In this document: positions 1 through 5,552 of the stretch, one piece after another | Layout of the letters: each line of letters opens with the position of its first letter | Numbering within the stretch: position 1 is the stretch's first letter | Assembly: GCA_964531215.1 (NCBI GenBank) | Contig: CAZHFK010000012.1 | Coordinates: forward strand, 1 to 27,785 | Reading direction: 5' to 3' | DNA: 27,785 nucleotides | From: WJKP01 sp964531215 | GTDB taxonomy: Bacteria > Patescibacteriota > Patescibacteriia > CAIXNZ01 | Notes under the pieces: model-generated | Seen by the model: only the letters and a program-made list of their open reading frames with translations | What the model was told of the DNA's origin: nothing | Databases searched by the model: none | Program-made: the position numbers and the translations under genes

Positions 1-1
1 C

Positions 2-67
2 ACATGTGAACGAAATCCCAAATGTAACCCTAATTGCTGCAATTGTAACAAATTTGTTCAAAAATAA
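2..67 (+). CDS. 3' end of an unidentified gene with a Cys-rich C-terminus (partial)
   Basis: The frame beginning at base 2 is open from the left edge to a TAA stop at 65-67. It encodes a tail with five cysteines in 21 codons, including the segment CNPNCCNCN. Clustered cysteines like these often bind zinc or another metal. The stop lies directly before a hairpin terminator, as expected for a real gene end. Only 21 codons are visible, so I cannot name the family, and chance remains possible. Confidence 0.4.
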   Translation, partial: TCERNPKCNPNCCNCNKFVQK

Positions 68-88
68 AAACGGTCATAAGACCGTTTT
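67..88. terminator. Bidirectional intrinsic terminator
   Basis: A perfect nine-pair stem (AAAACGGTC with GACCGTTTT) closes a four-base loop ATAA. T-rich tracts follow on both strands. It sits between the convergent left-edge gene, whose TAA is at 65-67, and the minus-strand pspC gene. The TAA of the pspC gene (87-89) falls inside the stem. Confidence 0.75.
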
Positions 89-332
89 ATTCTTCCTCCA
101 TAACTGCCCATAAAATAATATAAGGCAAGATACCAATACCGAAAAAAATTACTGACAATACAAAAGCCAGACGAACAGCACCCGGCTTAACCTTGAAATT
201 TTTAGCAATACCGGCACAAACACCGGCGATCTCCTCATCTTGAGTATCTCTTTTTATGTTGTTCTTTTTGACTAACCAGGCACCGCCAATACAAACGGCT
301 AAAATTATTATAAACCAAACAATTGACAACAT
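87..332 (-). CDS. PspC domain membrane protein (81 aa)
   Basis: This is a small PspC-family protein. In the phage shock response, PspC is an inner-membrane partner of PspA and PspB; isolated PspC-domain proteins are common and mostly unstudied. An N-terminal membrane helix (about residues 3-20) leads to a basic linker, then the PspC signature IAGVCAGIAKNF (about 35-46) and a second hydrophobic segment ending in YIILWAVMEEE. A strong AAGGAGG site at about 338-345 precedes the ATG, and the upstream pspC stop lies one base before this ATG, so the pair is probably translationally coupled. No PspA or PspF is visible nearby. The acidic end EEE replaces the short tail usually seen. Confidence 0.85.
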   Translation of the reverse strand: MLSIVWFIIILAVCIGGAWLVKKNNIKRDTQDEEIAGVCAGIAKNFKVKPGAVRLAFVLSVIFFGIGILPYIILWAVMEEE

Positions 333-333
333 T

Positions 334-648
334 TTACGCCTCCTTGATAGGTTCTTTTTTCATAAACAGCCAAAGAAAAATATAAAACCAAAAACTGACA
401 CCAAAACCAAAAAATAAAATTATCATAATCAATCTTAAAGTCAAAGCAAAAGTCGCTATGTCCTCAATTTTAATTTGTTTGGCAAGCGATTTGGCAATCC
501 CGCCACAAACACCGCCAAAAATCTTTTCATCTCTGGCTCGATAAATTTCTTTTTTGCGAAACCAAATGGCAAAAACTATACAAATTAAAAAACAACCGAT
601 TAAACCTGACAATAAACCAAGGATGGTAGCAAAAATAATTGTTTCCAT
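334..648 (-). CDS. PspC domain membrane protein (104 aa)
   Basis: This is a second PspC-family membrane protein, directly upstream of the other one. It has an N-terminal membrane helix (about residues 5-30), then a charged linker and the signature IFGGVCGGIAKSLAK (about 43-57). A pair of hydrophobic segments follows, ending at FLWLFMKKEP. The ATG at 648 has an AAAGGAGAT Shine-Dalgarno site six bases upstream. A promoter-like TTGACA lies at 705-710. The linker between helix and signature is longer than in the 81-aa neighbour. The two are probably paralogues that arose by tandem duplication and may form a membrane heteromer; this is inference. Confidence 0.85.
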   Translation of the reverse strand: METIIFATILGLLSGLIGCFLICIVFAIWFRKKEIYRARDEKIFGGVCGGIAKSLAKQIKIEDIATFALTLRLIMIILFFGFGVSFWFYIFLWLFMKKEPIKEA

Positions 649-681
649 TTTTATCTCCTTTTCAAAGAACTGGATATATTA

Positions 682-710
682 ACTTAACAAAAAATAATCT
701 AAACTGTCAA
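682..710 (-). promoter_or_regulatory. Promoter of the tandem pspC genes
   Basis: On the minus strand, TTGACA (705-710) is a perfect -35 box. A 17-base spacer is followed by TTAAGT (682-687), a weak -10 match with three of six bases. The start would lie about 30 bases upstream of the pspC ATG at 648, ahead of its Shine-Dalgarno site. Confidence 0.5.
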
Positions 711-721
711 TACTGGGTAAA

Positions 722-735
722 AAGGCGCCCGCCTT
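722..735 (-). terminator. Weak hairpin with T-tract upstream of the pspC promoter
   Basis: Read on the minus strand this is AAGGC-GGGC-GCCTT followed by TTTACC. The stem has only five pairs but is GC-containing and followed by T residues. It lies between the strong terminator at 818-843 and the pspC promoter, so it may be a back-up stop for read-through. A second copy of GCCTT upstream (about 742-747) could pair with the left arm instead. Confidence 0.35.
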
Positions 736-817
736 GAATTTAAAGGCAACTTTGGTCCCCGTATGTATAAAACACTAAAGTGGCCTATAAAATCCGCCCC
801 ATTTTCGCCAATAAAAA

Positions 818-843
818 AAGAGCGAGGATTTTTCCCCGCTCTT
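818..843 (-). terminator. Intrinsic terminator of the barrel-protein transcript
   Basis: On the minus strand AAGAGCG and CGCTCTT pair around an inner GGGGA/TCC stem with one mismatch and a short T/A loop. The right arm runs straight into TTTTTTTAT. It lies about 105 bases beyond the stop codon at 947 and is the strongest terminator in the left block. Confidence 0.8.
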
Positions 844-859
844 AAAACGTTTATTTTTT

Positions 860-911
860 TCATCTTCAAACTGGTTAATTATCTTAACCGGTTCAAAACA
901 AATGAAGATGA
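860..911 (-). other. Two-helix structured RNA element in the 3' untranslated region
   Basis: An outer perfect nine-base stem (860-868 with 903-911) encloses a ten-pair inner stem (869-878 with 884-893, one G-T pair) with a five-base loop. The helices stack on the left side, while the right side has a nine-base A-rich bulge (894-902). No T-tract follows on the minus strand, so it is not an ordinary terminator. It sits between the barrel gene stop and the terminator at 818-843. The stretch 649-946 holds otherwise only the promoter and terminators listed. Confidence 0.5.
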
Positions 912-946
912 TCTTTTAAAACCAATAACTTCATGGCAAAACTCGC

Positions 947-1552
947 TTAGAAGTTGAGGATCATAGTGACTTTAAACAAATTTGAGTCTTCAGGCTGATC
1001 ACCCTCAGGCTCAAAAGCGTAATAATAATTGAGTTTAAAAACGCAGTTTTCCTTAAAAGGAATCAGGATACTGGGTCCTACCTGATAAGAACGGTTGGCT
1101 ATATCAATGTCTTCAGTGTAATAAAAATTTCTGGCATCGATTCCAACCCGGGTAAAACCTAAAGGATAATTAAGAGAATGGCCACTATACCATACCTCTA
1201 ATCCGTCGTAGTAATAAACCGAGTTGTTAAAGGCCAGGTCATTATACTTCAAGATGGTATCAATGCCATAAAACCAACCTTCATCCTCGTTAGGCTCTTC
1301 AAAGCCATAACCGACCGCTCCACTGACACTAAAATACTGATTCAGCTTAGTGTTCAGACTCAACGAAGTGTACGGAGCATGGTCGCTCATCAAGTTGATA
1401 AACGCCATAGAAGCGTTCAGGTCAAATGAATCCGTCAACTGCCGTTCAGTCGCAATCAATACTCCCATCTGGGCTTTATTTTCAACTGCCCAAGCGTTAC
1501 CACAAACCATCGTTACCAAAACCACTATTGCCGTCAGAATATTTTTTTTCAT
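947..1552 (-). CDS. Exported protein resembling a small outer-membrane beta-barrel (201 aa)
   Basis: I do not recognise a named family. The N-terminus is a clear signal peptide: MKKN, a hydrophobic core, and an AWA site with predicted cleavage after residue 22. The mature protein is rich in alternating polar and apolar stretches, Tyr, Asn and Gly, with acidic turns such as EEPNEDEG and EPEGDQPED. It ends in FKVTMILNF, and a terminal Phe after an alternating strand is the classic end signal of Gram-negative outer-membrane barrels. Length and strand count suit an 8- to 10-strand barrel. The ATG has a GGGGA Shine-Dalgarno site inside a hairpin. One cysteine remains in the mature part. A secreted soluble beta protein is the alternative. 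Such a protein is unexpected if the genome is Patescibacteria, which are thought to have one membrane. Confidence 0.7.
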   Translation of the reverse strand: MKKNILTAIVVLVTMVCGNAWAVENKAQMGVLIATERQLTDSFDLNASMAFINLMSDHAPYTSLSLNTKLNQYFSVSGAVGYGFEEPNEDEGWFYGIDTILKYNDLAFNNSVYYYDGLEVWYSGHSLNYPLGFTRVGIDARNFYYTEDIDIANRSYQVGPSILIPFKENCVFKLNYYYAFEPEGDQPEDSNLFKVTMILNF

Positions 1553-1557
1553 TGATC

Positions 1558-1587
1558 TTTCCCCTTTCGGGGAAACTAATGTTCCCC
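1558..1587 (-). promoter_or_regulatory. Possible translational switch: two mutually exclusive hairpins over the Shine-Dalgarno site
   Basis: Read on the minus strand, three segments occur in order: GGGGAAC (1587-1581), TTTCCCC (1575-1569) and GGGGAAA (1564-1558). The middle one pairs with the first (six pairs, seven-base loop) or with the third (seven pairs, GAAA tetraloop). The third contains the Shine-Dalgarno sequence of the gene starting at 1552, with eight bases between GGGG and the ATG. One fold hides the ribosome site and the other frees it. Confidence 0.5.
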
Positions 1588-1612
1588 GTGGTTGTTTTGG
1601 TTGGTTGCTGTC

Positions 1613-2629
1613 TTATTGACAACGCGCTGTCCAAAACAACTGAATAGGAACATGATCAATGCAATAAATCAATTCTTTGAGTTTAATCGCTTGATTATCT
1701 CTTAGCCAGACAATCAGACTAACCGGCATCAGCCAGCTTAACCAGCTTAACAAAGCAGGCTGGCTATCAAATGGCTGATCATCTTGGTTAGGCGGATCAG
1801 GTCCTGTATTAATGTATTCCTGCTGCTGGTCAACCTGAACCATAAAAGTCTGGCCATAAAAATTATCATTAACTTTATGGTTGTACTGTGCCGCAAACGC
1901 AATAGCCGGCTGCAAAACAACTCCCAAAACCAGGGAAATATAAGCAGTAGCCAGTGATTTGCGCACAGCAGTCGGATAAATCTGAAATTCCTGAATTGAA
2001 CGAATCGCCTTGGCAAAATCTTGAACTCGGCGCTTAGCCCGACTGCGAAGAATTTGATCTTCACTTGCAGTCAGCTGATAACCGACCGGTTTATAGCGCA
2101 GAAACTCTGCTTTCAGACGATTGTAACGCAACATTTCAGCCGTTGATTCGTAAAAAGGATACTTCCAGCAGAAAAATGGCCAAAAAATTACTCGGCTAAT
2201 AAATCTTAAAGGACAAAGCAATAACTCATCCCGCAAAGATAAGTTGCCTGATAATTTCTCAAAATCATCATAAAAACGATCAGTATTATGAATATGGCGT
2301 TTAACTTTTCTTTGGGCTTTTTTTCTTTCCTGGAAACGAATCAAATAGATTAACAGCCAAAAAACCATACACATCAAATAAGCCTTAATTAGCCAAAAAG
2401 CTAGATTAATCAGACTGGCAGACAATTCAACATCGGAAGCTTCAGAGGGAAACTCACCGCTTCTTAAAGAAATTTTTTGTTGAATGCTTTCAATATACTG
2501 TAACTGCGCCGAACTAACTTCTGGCCTATTCCAGCTGGCTTTTTGATCGCGCAGTCGAATAAACGGTTGCAACAGCGAAAACATTGCTGGAGAAGTTAAA
2601 TACAAGTTGTACTTATCTTCCAGAATCAT
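1613..2629 (-). CDS. Membrane protein of unknown function with SWNRP motif (338 aa)
   Basis: No family is recognised. Residues 32-36 are SWNRP, shared with the small gene upstream. A long membrane segment spans about 71-98, followed by a very basic loop (ERKKAQRKVKRH). A weaker aromatic hydrophobic stretch lies at 143-158, then a charged helical region. Residues 223-248 resemble an internal signal sequence ending in AFAA, followed by a Q/P/D-rich hydrophilic segment and a last hydrophobic segment at about 292-309. No Shine-Dalgarno site precedes the ATG at 2629, although its neighbours have strong ones. The same frame stays open for 21 codons upstream, to a TGA at 2693-2695 just inside the previous gene. 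The true start could therefore be a frameshift from that gene. The barrel gene follows after 60 bases. Confidence 0.65.
   Translation of the reverse strand: MILEDKYNLYLTSPAMFSLLQPFIRLRDQKASWNRPEVSSAQLQYIESIQQKISLRSGEFPSEASDVELSASLINLAFWLIKAYLMCMVFWLLIYLIRFQERKKAQRKVKRHIHNTDRFYDDFEKLSGNLSLRDELLLCPLRFISRVIFWPFFCWKYPFYESTAEMLRYNRLKAEFLRYKPVGYQLTASEDQILRSRAKRRVQDFAKAIRSIQEFQIYPTAVRKSLATAYISLVLGVVLQPAIAFAAQYNHKVNDNFYGQTFMVQVDQQQEYINTGPDPPNQDDQPFDSQPALLSWLSWLMPVSLIVWLRDNQAIKLKELIYCIDHVPIQLFWTARCQ
2522..2537 (-). repeat. 16-base direct repeat, copy 2 (codes SWNRP)
   Basis: On the minus strand this reads CAGCTGGAATAGGCCA. It is identical to the copy at 2763-2778, 241 bases away, and both encode SWNRP in the local reading frame, including the AGG arginine codon. 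Confidence 0.85.
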
Positions 2630-2684
2630 TAATTTTTCGTAATCCTGGAAATAATCGTAAACAGAATAAGCTTCGCCCTTGGCC

Positions 2685-2939
2685 TTAGCCAGTCATTTCA
2701 ATTTCAACTGCTTTTTTTCTATTTAACCAATCTTCAAATTCTTTCTCTTTATAACGCTCCAGTGGCCTATTCCAGCTGTCTAACTTAGCGTTATAAGTAT
2801 AAAGATGATTATTTTTAGCACTAGTTTCTTTGATAAAAAGTATAAAATCCAATCCGCCAATAGTGACAAACAACAGAATTACCAGAAAAATCTTTGGCAC
2901 AAGGCCATATTTTTCCAGCCAAGTCGAACGTTTAAACAT
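2685..2939 (-). CDS. Small membrane protein of unknown function with SWNRP motif (84 aa)
   Basis: A short basic N-terminus (MFKRSTWLEKYG) leads to one membrane helix (about residues 13-36) and a hydrophilic tail containing SWNRP (55-59) and a charged K/E region. I place the start at the ATG at 2939. It has GGGAGGTG six bases upstream (2946-2953), whereas the open frame further upstream begins with TTG at 3005 and shows no ribosome site. It has its own promoter at 3021-3049 with a leader of about 75 bases. Its TAA is 55 bases before the ATG of the next gene, whose open frame extends back into this gene's last codons, so the two may be one coding unit. Function unknown. Confidence 0.65.
   Translation of the reverse strand: MFKRSTWLEKYGLVPKIFLVILLFVTIGGLDFILFIKETSAKNNHLYTYNAKLDSWNRPLERYKEKEFEDWLNRKKAVEIEMTG
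2763..2778 (-). repeat. 16-base direct repeat, copy 1 (codes SWNRP)
   Basis: This is identical over 16 bases to 2522-2537. The flanks differ: on the minus strand GA precedes and CTGG follows here, while GC precedes and GAAG follows in the other copy. Amino-acid similarity outside SWNRP is slight. Confidence 0.85.
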
Positions 2940-3020
2940 GACCTGCACCTCCCTTGCCTTGCCAAAACTCTTAGAGCGTAGGCAGGCTTTTTTATTTTTT
3001 TTCAAAGTTCTGAATACTAA

Positions 3021-3049
3021 ATCTTAGCAAAAACAAGCTAATTTGTCAA
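3021..3049 (-). promoter_or_regulatory. Minus-strand promoter for the SWNRP and barrel genes
   Basis: TTGACA (3044-3049) is a perfect -35. It is followed by a 17-base spacer and TAAGAT (3021-3026), four of six matches to the -10 consensus. Transcription would begin near 3013-3014, giving a leader with inverted GCCTGCC/GGCAAGGC segments before the ATG at 2939. Confidence 0.7.
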
Positions 3050-3071
3050 TCAAAAATATTTATATTAAAAT
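3043..3071 (+). promoter_or_regulatory. Plus-strand promoter for the pseudouridine synthase gene
   Basis: TTGTCA (3043-3048), a 17-base spacer, then TAAAAT (3066-3071). The -35 overlaps the opposing TTGACA by five bases. Normal spacing puts the start at about 3078, which is the ATG itself, so the message may be leaderless. Confidence 0.6.
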
Positions 3072-3077
3072 AAAATT

Positions 3078-3749
3078 ATGCTCATCCGTTTAAATAAATA
3101 TTTAGCTGACTGCGGTATTGCTTCTCGACGAAAAGCCGAGGAGTTGATTTTGGCTGGCAAAATTAAAGCGAATGATAAAATTATTAAAAATTTAAGCACT
3201 AAAATTGATCCGCAAAAAGACAAAATTTATTATAAAAATAAATTAATTAAGCCGCAGGAATTTATTTATATTAAATTAAATAAACCTCAAGGCTATACTT
3301 GCACCACAAAAAAATTCAAAACTGAAAAAAATATTTTGGATTTAATTGACATTAAAGAAAAAATTTTCCCAGTCGGTCGTTTGGATAAAAATTCACAAGG
3401 TTTGTTTTTTTTAACCAATGACGGTAACTGGGCTTATCAATTAACCCATCCCAAATTTCAAATTACAAAAAAATATCAGGTTAAAATAAATAAACCTATT
3501 AATGTTCAGCATTTAAAGCAAATGCAAAAAGGCGTTAGTGATCAGCAACAATTATTAAAAATTCAAGATTATAAAATAATCAATTCTACCACGGTTAATT
3601 TAGTATTAACTCAAGGCCACAAACGTGAAATTCGCCGATTATTTGAGCATTTCAAATATCAAATCAAACAATTAAAAAGAATTCAAATAGCTAAATGGCG
3701 AATTGGCGACTTACCCGAAGGCCAATGGGAATATTTTCAACCAAAATAA
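3078..3749 (+). CDS. Pseudouridine synthase, RsuA/RluB family (223 aa)
   Basis: The enzyme converts a specific uridine in ribosomal RNA to pseudouridine. An S4 RNA-binding domain occupies about residues 1-60 (LNKYLADCGIASRRKAEELI is its usual opening). The catalytic signature VGRLDKNSQGLFFLTNDG follows, with the nucleophile Asp at residue 103. Near the end, QGHKREIRRLFEHF matches the family motif that packs near the active site. Length fits RluB/RluE/RsuA. Which rRNA base it modifies cannot be read from the sequence. It is strongly AT-rich and has no Shine-Dalgarno site. It is monocistronic, facing a divergent operon on the left and converging on the minus-strand run at a long hairpin. Confidence 0.92.
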   Translation: MLIRLNKYLADCGIASRRKAEELILAGKIKANDKIIKNLSTKIDPQKDKIYYKNKLIKPQEFIYIKLNKPQGYTCTTKKFKTEKNILDLIDIKEKIFPVGRLDKNSQGLFFLTNDGNWAYQLTHPKFQITKKYQVKINKPINVQHLKQMQKGVSDQQQLLKIQDYKIINSTTVNLVLTQGHKREIRRLFEHFKYQIKQLKRIQIAKWRIGDLPEGQWEYFQPK

Positions 3750-3820
3750 AAAAAGACAAAATTCTTAAATAATGTAAGGACAGATTTATTAACCTGTTCA
3801 ATGAAAATTTTGTCTTTTTT
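3748..3820. terminator. Long hairpin between convergent genes
   Basis: AAAAAGACAAAATT (ending 3763) pairs with AATTTTGTCTTTTT (from 3806), giving a stem of about 15 pairs with T-tracts on both strands. The loop is 42 bases, far larger than in a usual terminator, and holds an inner six-pair stem (3778-3783 with 3794-3799). It probably ends transcription from both sides. Confidence 0.7.
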
Positions 3821-4115
3821 ATTTCTTTTTTTTAGCTGTTTTTTTGCCGCTTTTCCTCTCTTTTATATATTCAGCCACATTTAAAGCTGTTTCAATCAAA
3901 AGTTTCATATGGCTAGAAGTACTTTCCAATTTTTCTTTAAAAGCCATTAAAACTTTTTCCAATAAAGCTATTTTTTGCCTGGCATCAGCCATCACAGTCC
4001 TGACTTCTCTTAAAATCATGGCCACATAATAAACTGCCCAGCAAACAAAAATTGTAAACCATAAAACGCAAAAAGCAATTACAATATATAAAATATCTTT
4101 GGTTGATTCTATCAT
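3819..4115 (-). CDS. Single-pass membrane protein with basic tail (98 aa)
   Basis: One membrane helix (about residues 8-34) is followed by a helical, heptad-like region (about 36-85) containing MADARQKIALLEKVLMAFKE. The protein ends in a lysine-rich tail, KKTAKKKK. The layout resembles small DUF948-like proteins, but I cannot assign it firmly. It is the last gene of the long minus-strand run, 32 bases after the surface-protein gene. No Shine-Dalgarno site is visible. The basic tail could bind nucleic acid or membrane phosphates; its role is unknown. Confidence 0.65.
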   Translation of the reverse strand: MIESTKDILYIVIAFCVLWFTIFVCWAVYYVAMILREVRTVMADARQKIALLEKVLMAFKEKLESTSSHMKLLIETALNVAEYIKERKSGKKTAKKKK

Positions 4116-4147
4116 ATTTTTATTTATTTATTATTAGATTTATTATA

Positions 4148-5548
4148 TCATTTTTTCTTGGTTTTGACTAAATAAATAATGGCAATCGCCAAAACCAAAG
4201 CCAAAAAGACTAAAATAATCACTACGTAATAAATCGGATTAAAAATATCTTTTTCATTAACTGTAATTTCCGGAGCAGTCTGTTGATATTGAACGATTTT
4301 TCTGACCGGTTCAATTTCTCCATAATTAGTCTGAGCTTCTATTTCAATCAAATTAGCTCCTTCAATTAATTCCAAAATAAAAGAAAATTCACCGGTATTA
4401 GGATCGATTTGTGGCTGTAAATCTTTTAATTCTTTATTATTTAAACTTATCTTAATAATAGCTGTCGGATCAGAAATCCTGCCGGTAAAAGTTGCCCGGT
4501 TATCAGCTGATTTTATTTCTTGATTATCTTTTATATAAACTTCCAAGCGCGGCACAACTGCATACCCACCGGCTTCTCTGAAAATAAATGAAACCTGAGC
4601 CTGATCATCAACAATCGCCGAACGAAAATTTTCTATTTCTTCTTCTTCCAAAATATAAGCATTATCTTTCATAATATTGGGCTCCCAAACATAAGGTAAA
4701 TCATAAAAAGTTAATTCAAAAGGTGCCTGAAAATAACTCATTAATTCCGGCGCTACCCAAAAATATAAATAATTAAAAGTCATATAATCAGCGATATTAG
4801 CAATAAAATGAACAGCTTCTTCATTGGATAAATCAATCGGTTCTTTAAAAACAACCTTAACTTTACCTAAAAGATCTAGAGTAAAATCTTGCACATTACT
4901 GGGATCTTCAATTTCTGATAATCGGGTCGTTTTAGCTCCTTCCTGATAAAATAATTCGTTAATCATAACTTGGCCAATATCTTCAACTTCCACCTGCGCT
5001 TCATTAGTGACACTTCCCGGAATTAATGTTTCATCAGATTCTTTTTCCAATTGAATAAAATAATCATTGGCATTAAAAGCCAGTTCTCTTTGCGGATATT
5101 GGGAACTGAATACATTGATAAAATTTATACCTGTCTGGCCTTGCTCGTCAGGATTAATCACATCGCTTAAAGTAAAAACAATATAACTACCGGCCTTAAC
5201 ATTAACAGGGCTGTCAAAATAATAACGAATATCATCACAATTAGAAACGCAATTGGGATTAGTCTTACCGACTTTAGCTGTGCCGCTTGGCAAACCAGAT
5301 ACATTTAATTGAGCCTGGCTTAAATCAGGCTGCATACCGGCCAAAGAAATCAAAATATGACCGACTTGGCTGTCTTGCGGGATATTAAAAGCAATACTCC
5401 AGGTGGCCGGACTTTTAATATTTCTCGGCTGAATATCCAAACTGACATTATTCAAACTTGTTACTGCAGCAACTTGGTTTAAGGGCAATAAAATAAAAAC
5501 AAAAATAAATATAACCAAATAAATTTTAAATATTTTTTTCATATGCAT
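4148..5548 (-). CDS. Surface protein with signal peptide and C-terminal membrane anchor (466 aa)
   Basis: A signal peptide (about residues 1-28, ending VAA) precedes a beta-rich first domain (about 30-165) with a cysteine pair at 100 and 104, possibly a cohesin-like or Ig-like fold. A middle domain has the acidic stretch LEEEEIENF. An Ig-like domain at about 345-425 contains ATFTGRISDPTAIIKIS, typical of repeated extracellular Ig modules. A hydrophobic helix (about 436-461) followed by KTKKK anchors the protein, so most of it faces outside. This anchoring suits a single-membrane cell. The gene starts 4 bases after pheT, so it is probably co-transcribed with the tRNA synthetase genes. ATG codons at residues 1 and 3 are both possible starts. 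Function unknown. Confidence 0.75.
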   Translation of the reverse strand: MHMKKIFKIYLVIFIFVFILLPLNQVAAVTSLNNVSLDIQPRNIKSPATWSIAFNIPQDSQVGHILISLAGMQPDLSQAQLNVSGLPSGTAKVGKTNPNCVSNCDDIRYYFDSPVNVKAGSYIVFTLSDVINPDEQGQTGINFINVFSSQYPQRELAFNANDYFIQLEKESDETLIPGSVTNEAQVEVEDIGQVMINELFYQEGAKTTRLSEIEDPSNVQDFTLDLLGKVKVVFKEPIDLSNEEAVHFIANIADYMTFNYLYFWVAPELMSYFQAPFELTFYDLPYVWEPNIMKDNAYILEEEEIENFRSAIVDDQAQVSFIFREAGGYAVVPRLEVYIKDNQEIKSADNRATFTGRISDPTAIIKISLNNKELKDLQPQIDPNTGEFSFILELIEGANLIEIEAQTNYGEIEPVRKIVQYQQTAPEITVNEKDIFNPIYYVVIILVFLALVLAIAIIYLVKTKKK

Positions 5549-5552
5549 TAAA

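Noticed and set aside
722..747. Attenuator formed by GCCTT, AAGGC and GCCTT upstream of pspC
   Set aside because: The alternative stems have only five pairs, so chance is likely; I list only the weak terminator.
763..957. Open frame of 64 codons on the plus strand
   Set aside because: It runs through the terminator at 818-843 and the double hairpin, has no ribosome site, and its composition does not look like a protein.
1350..1647. Overlapping plus-strand open frames opposite the barrel gene
   Set aside because: They are antisense to a gene with a clear signal peptide and ribosome site, and resemble no protein.
2940..3005. N-terminal extension of the 84-aa gene from a TTG
   Set aside because: There is no ribosome site at the TTG, whereas the ATG at 2939 has GGGAGGTG six bases upstream.
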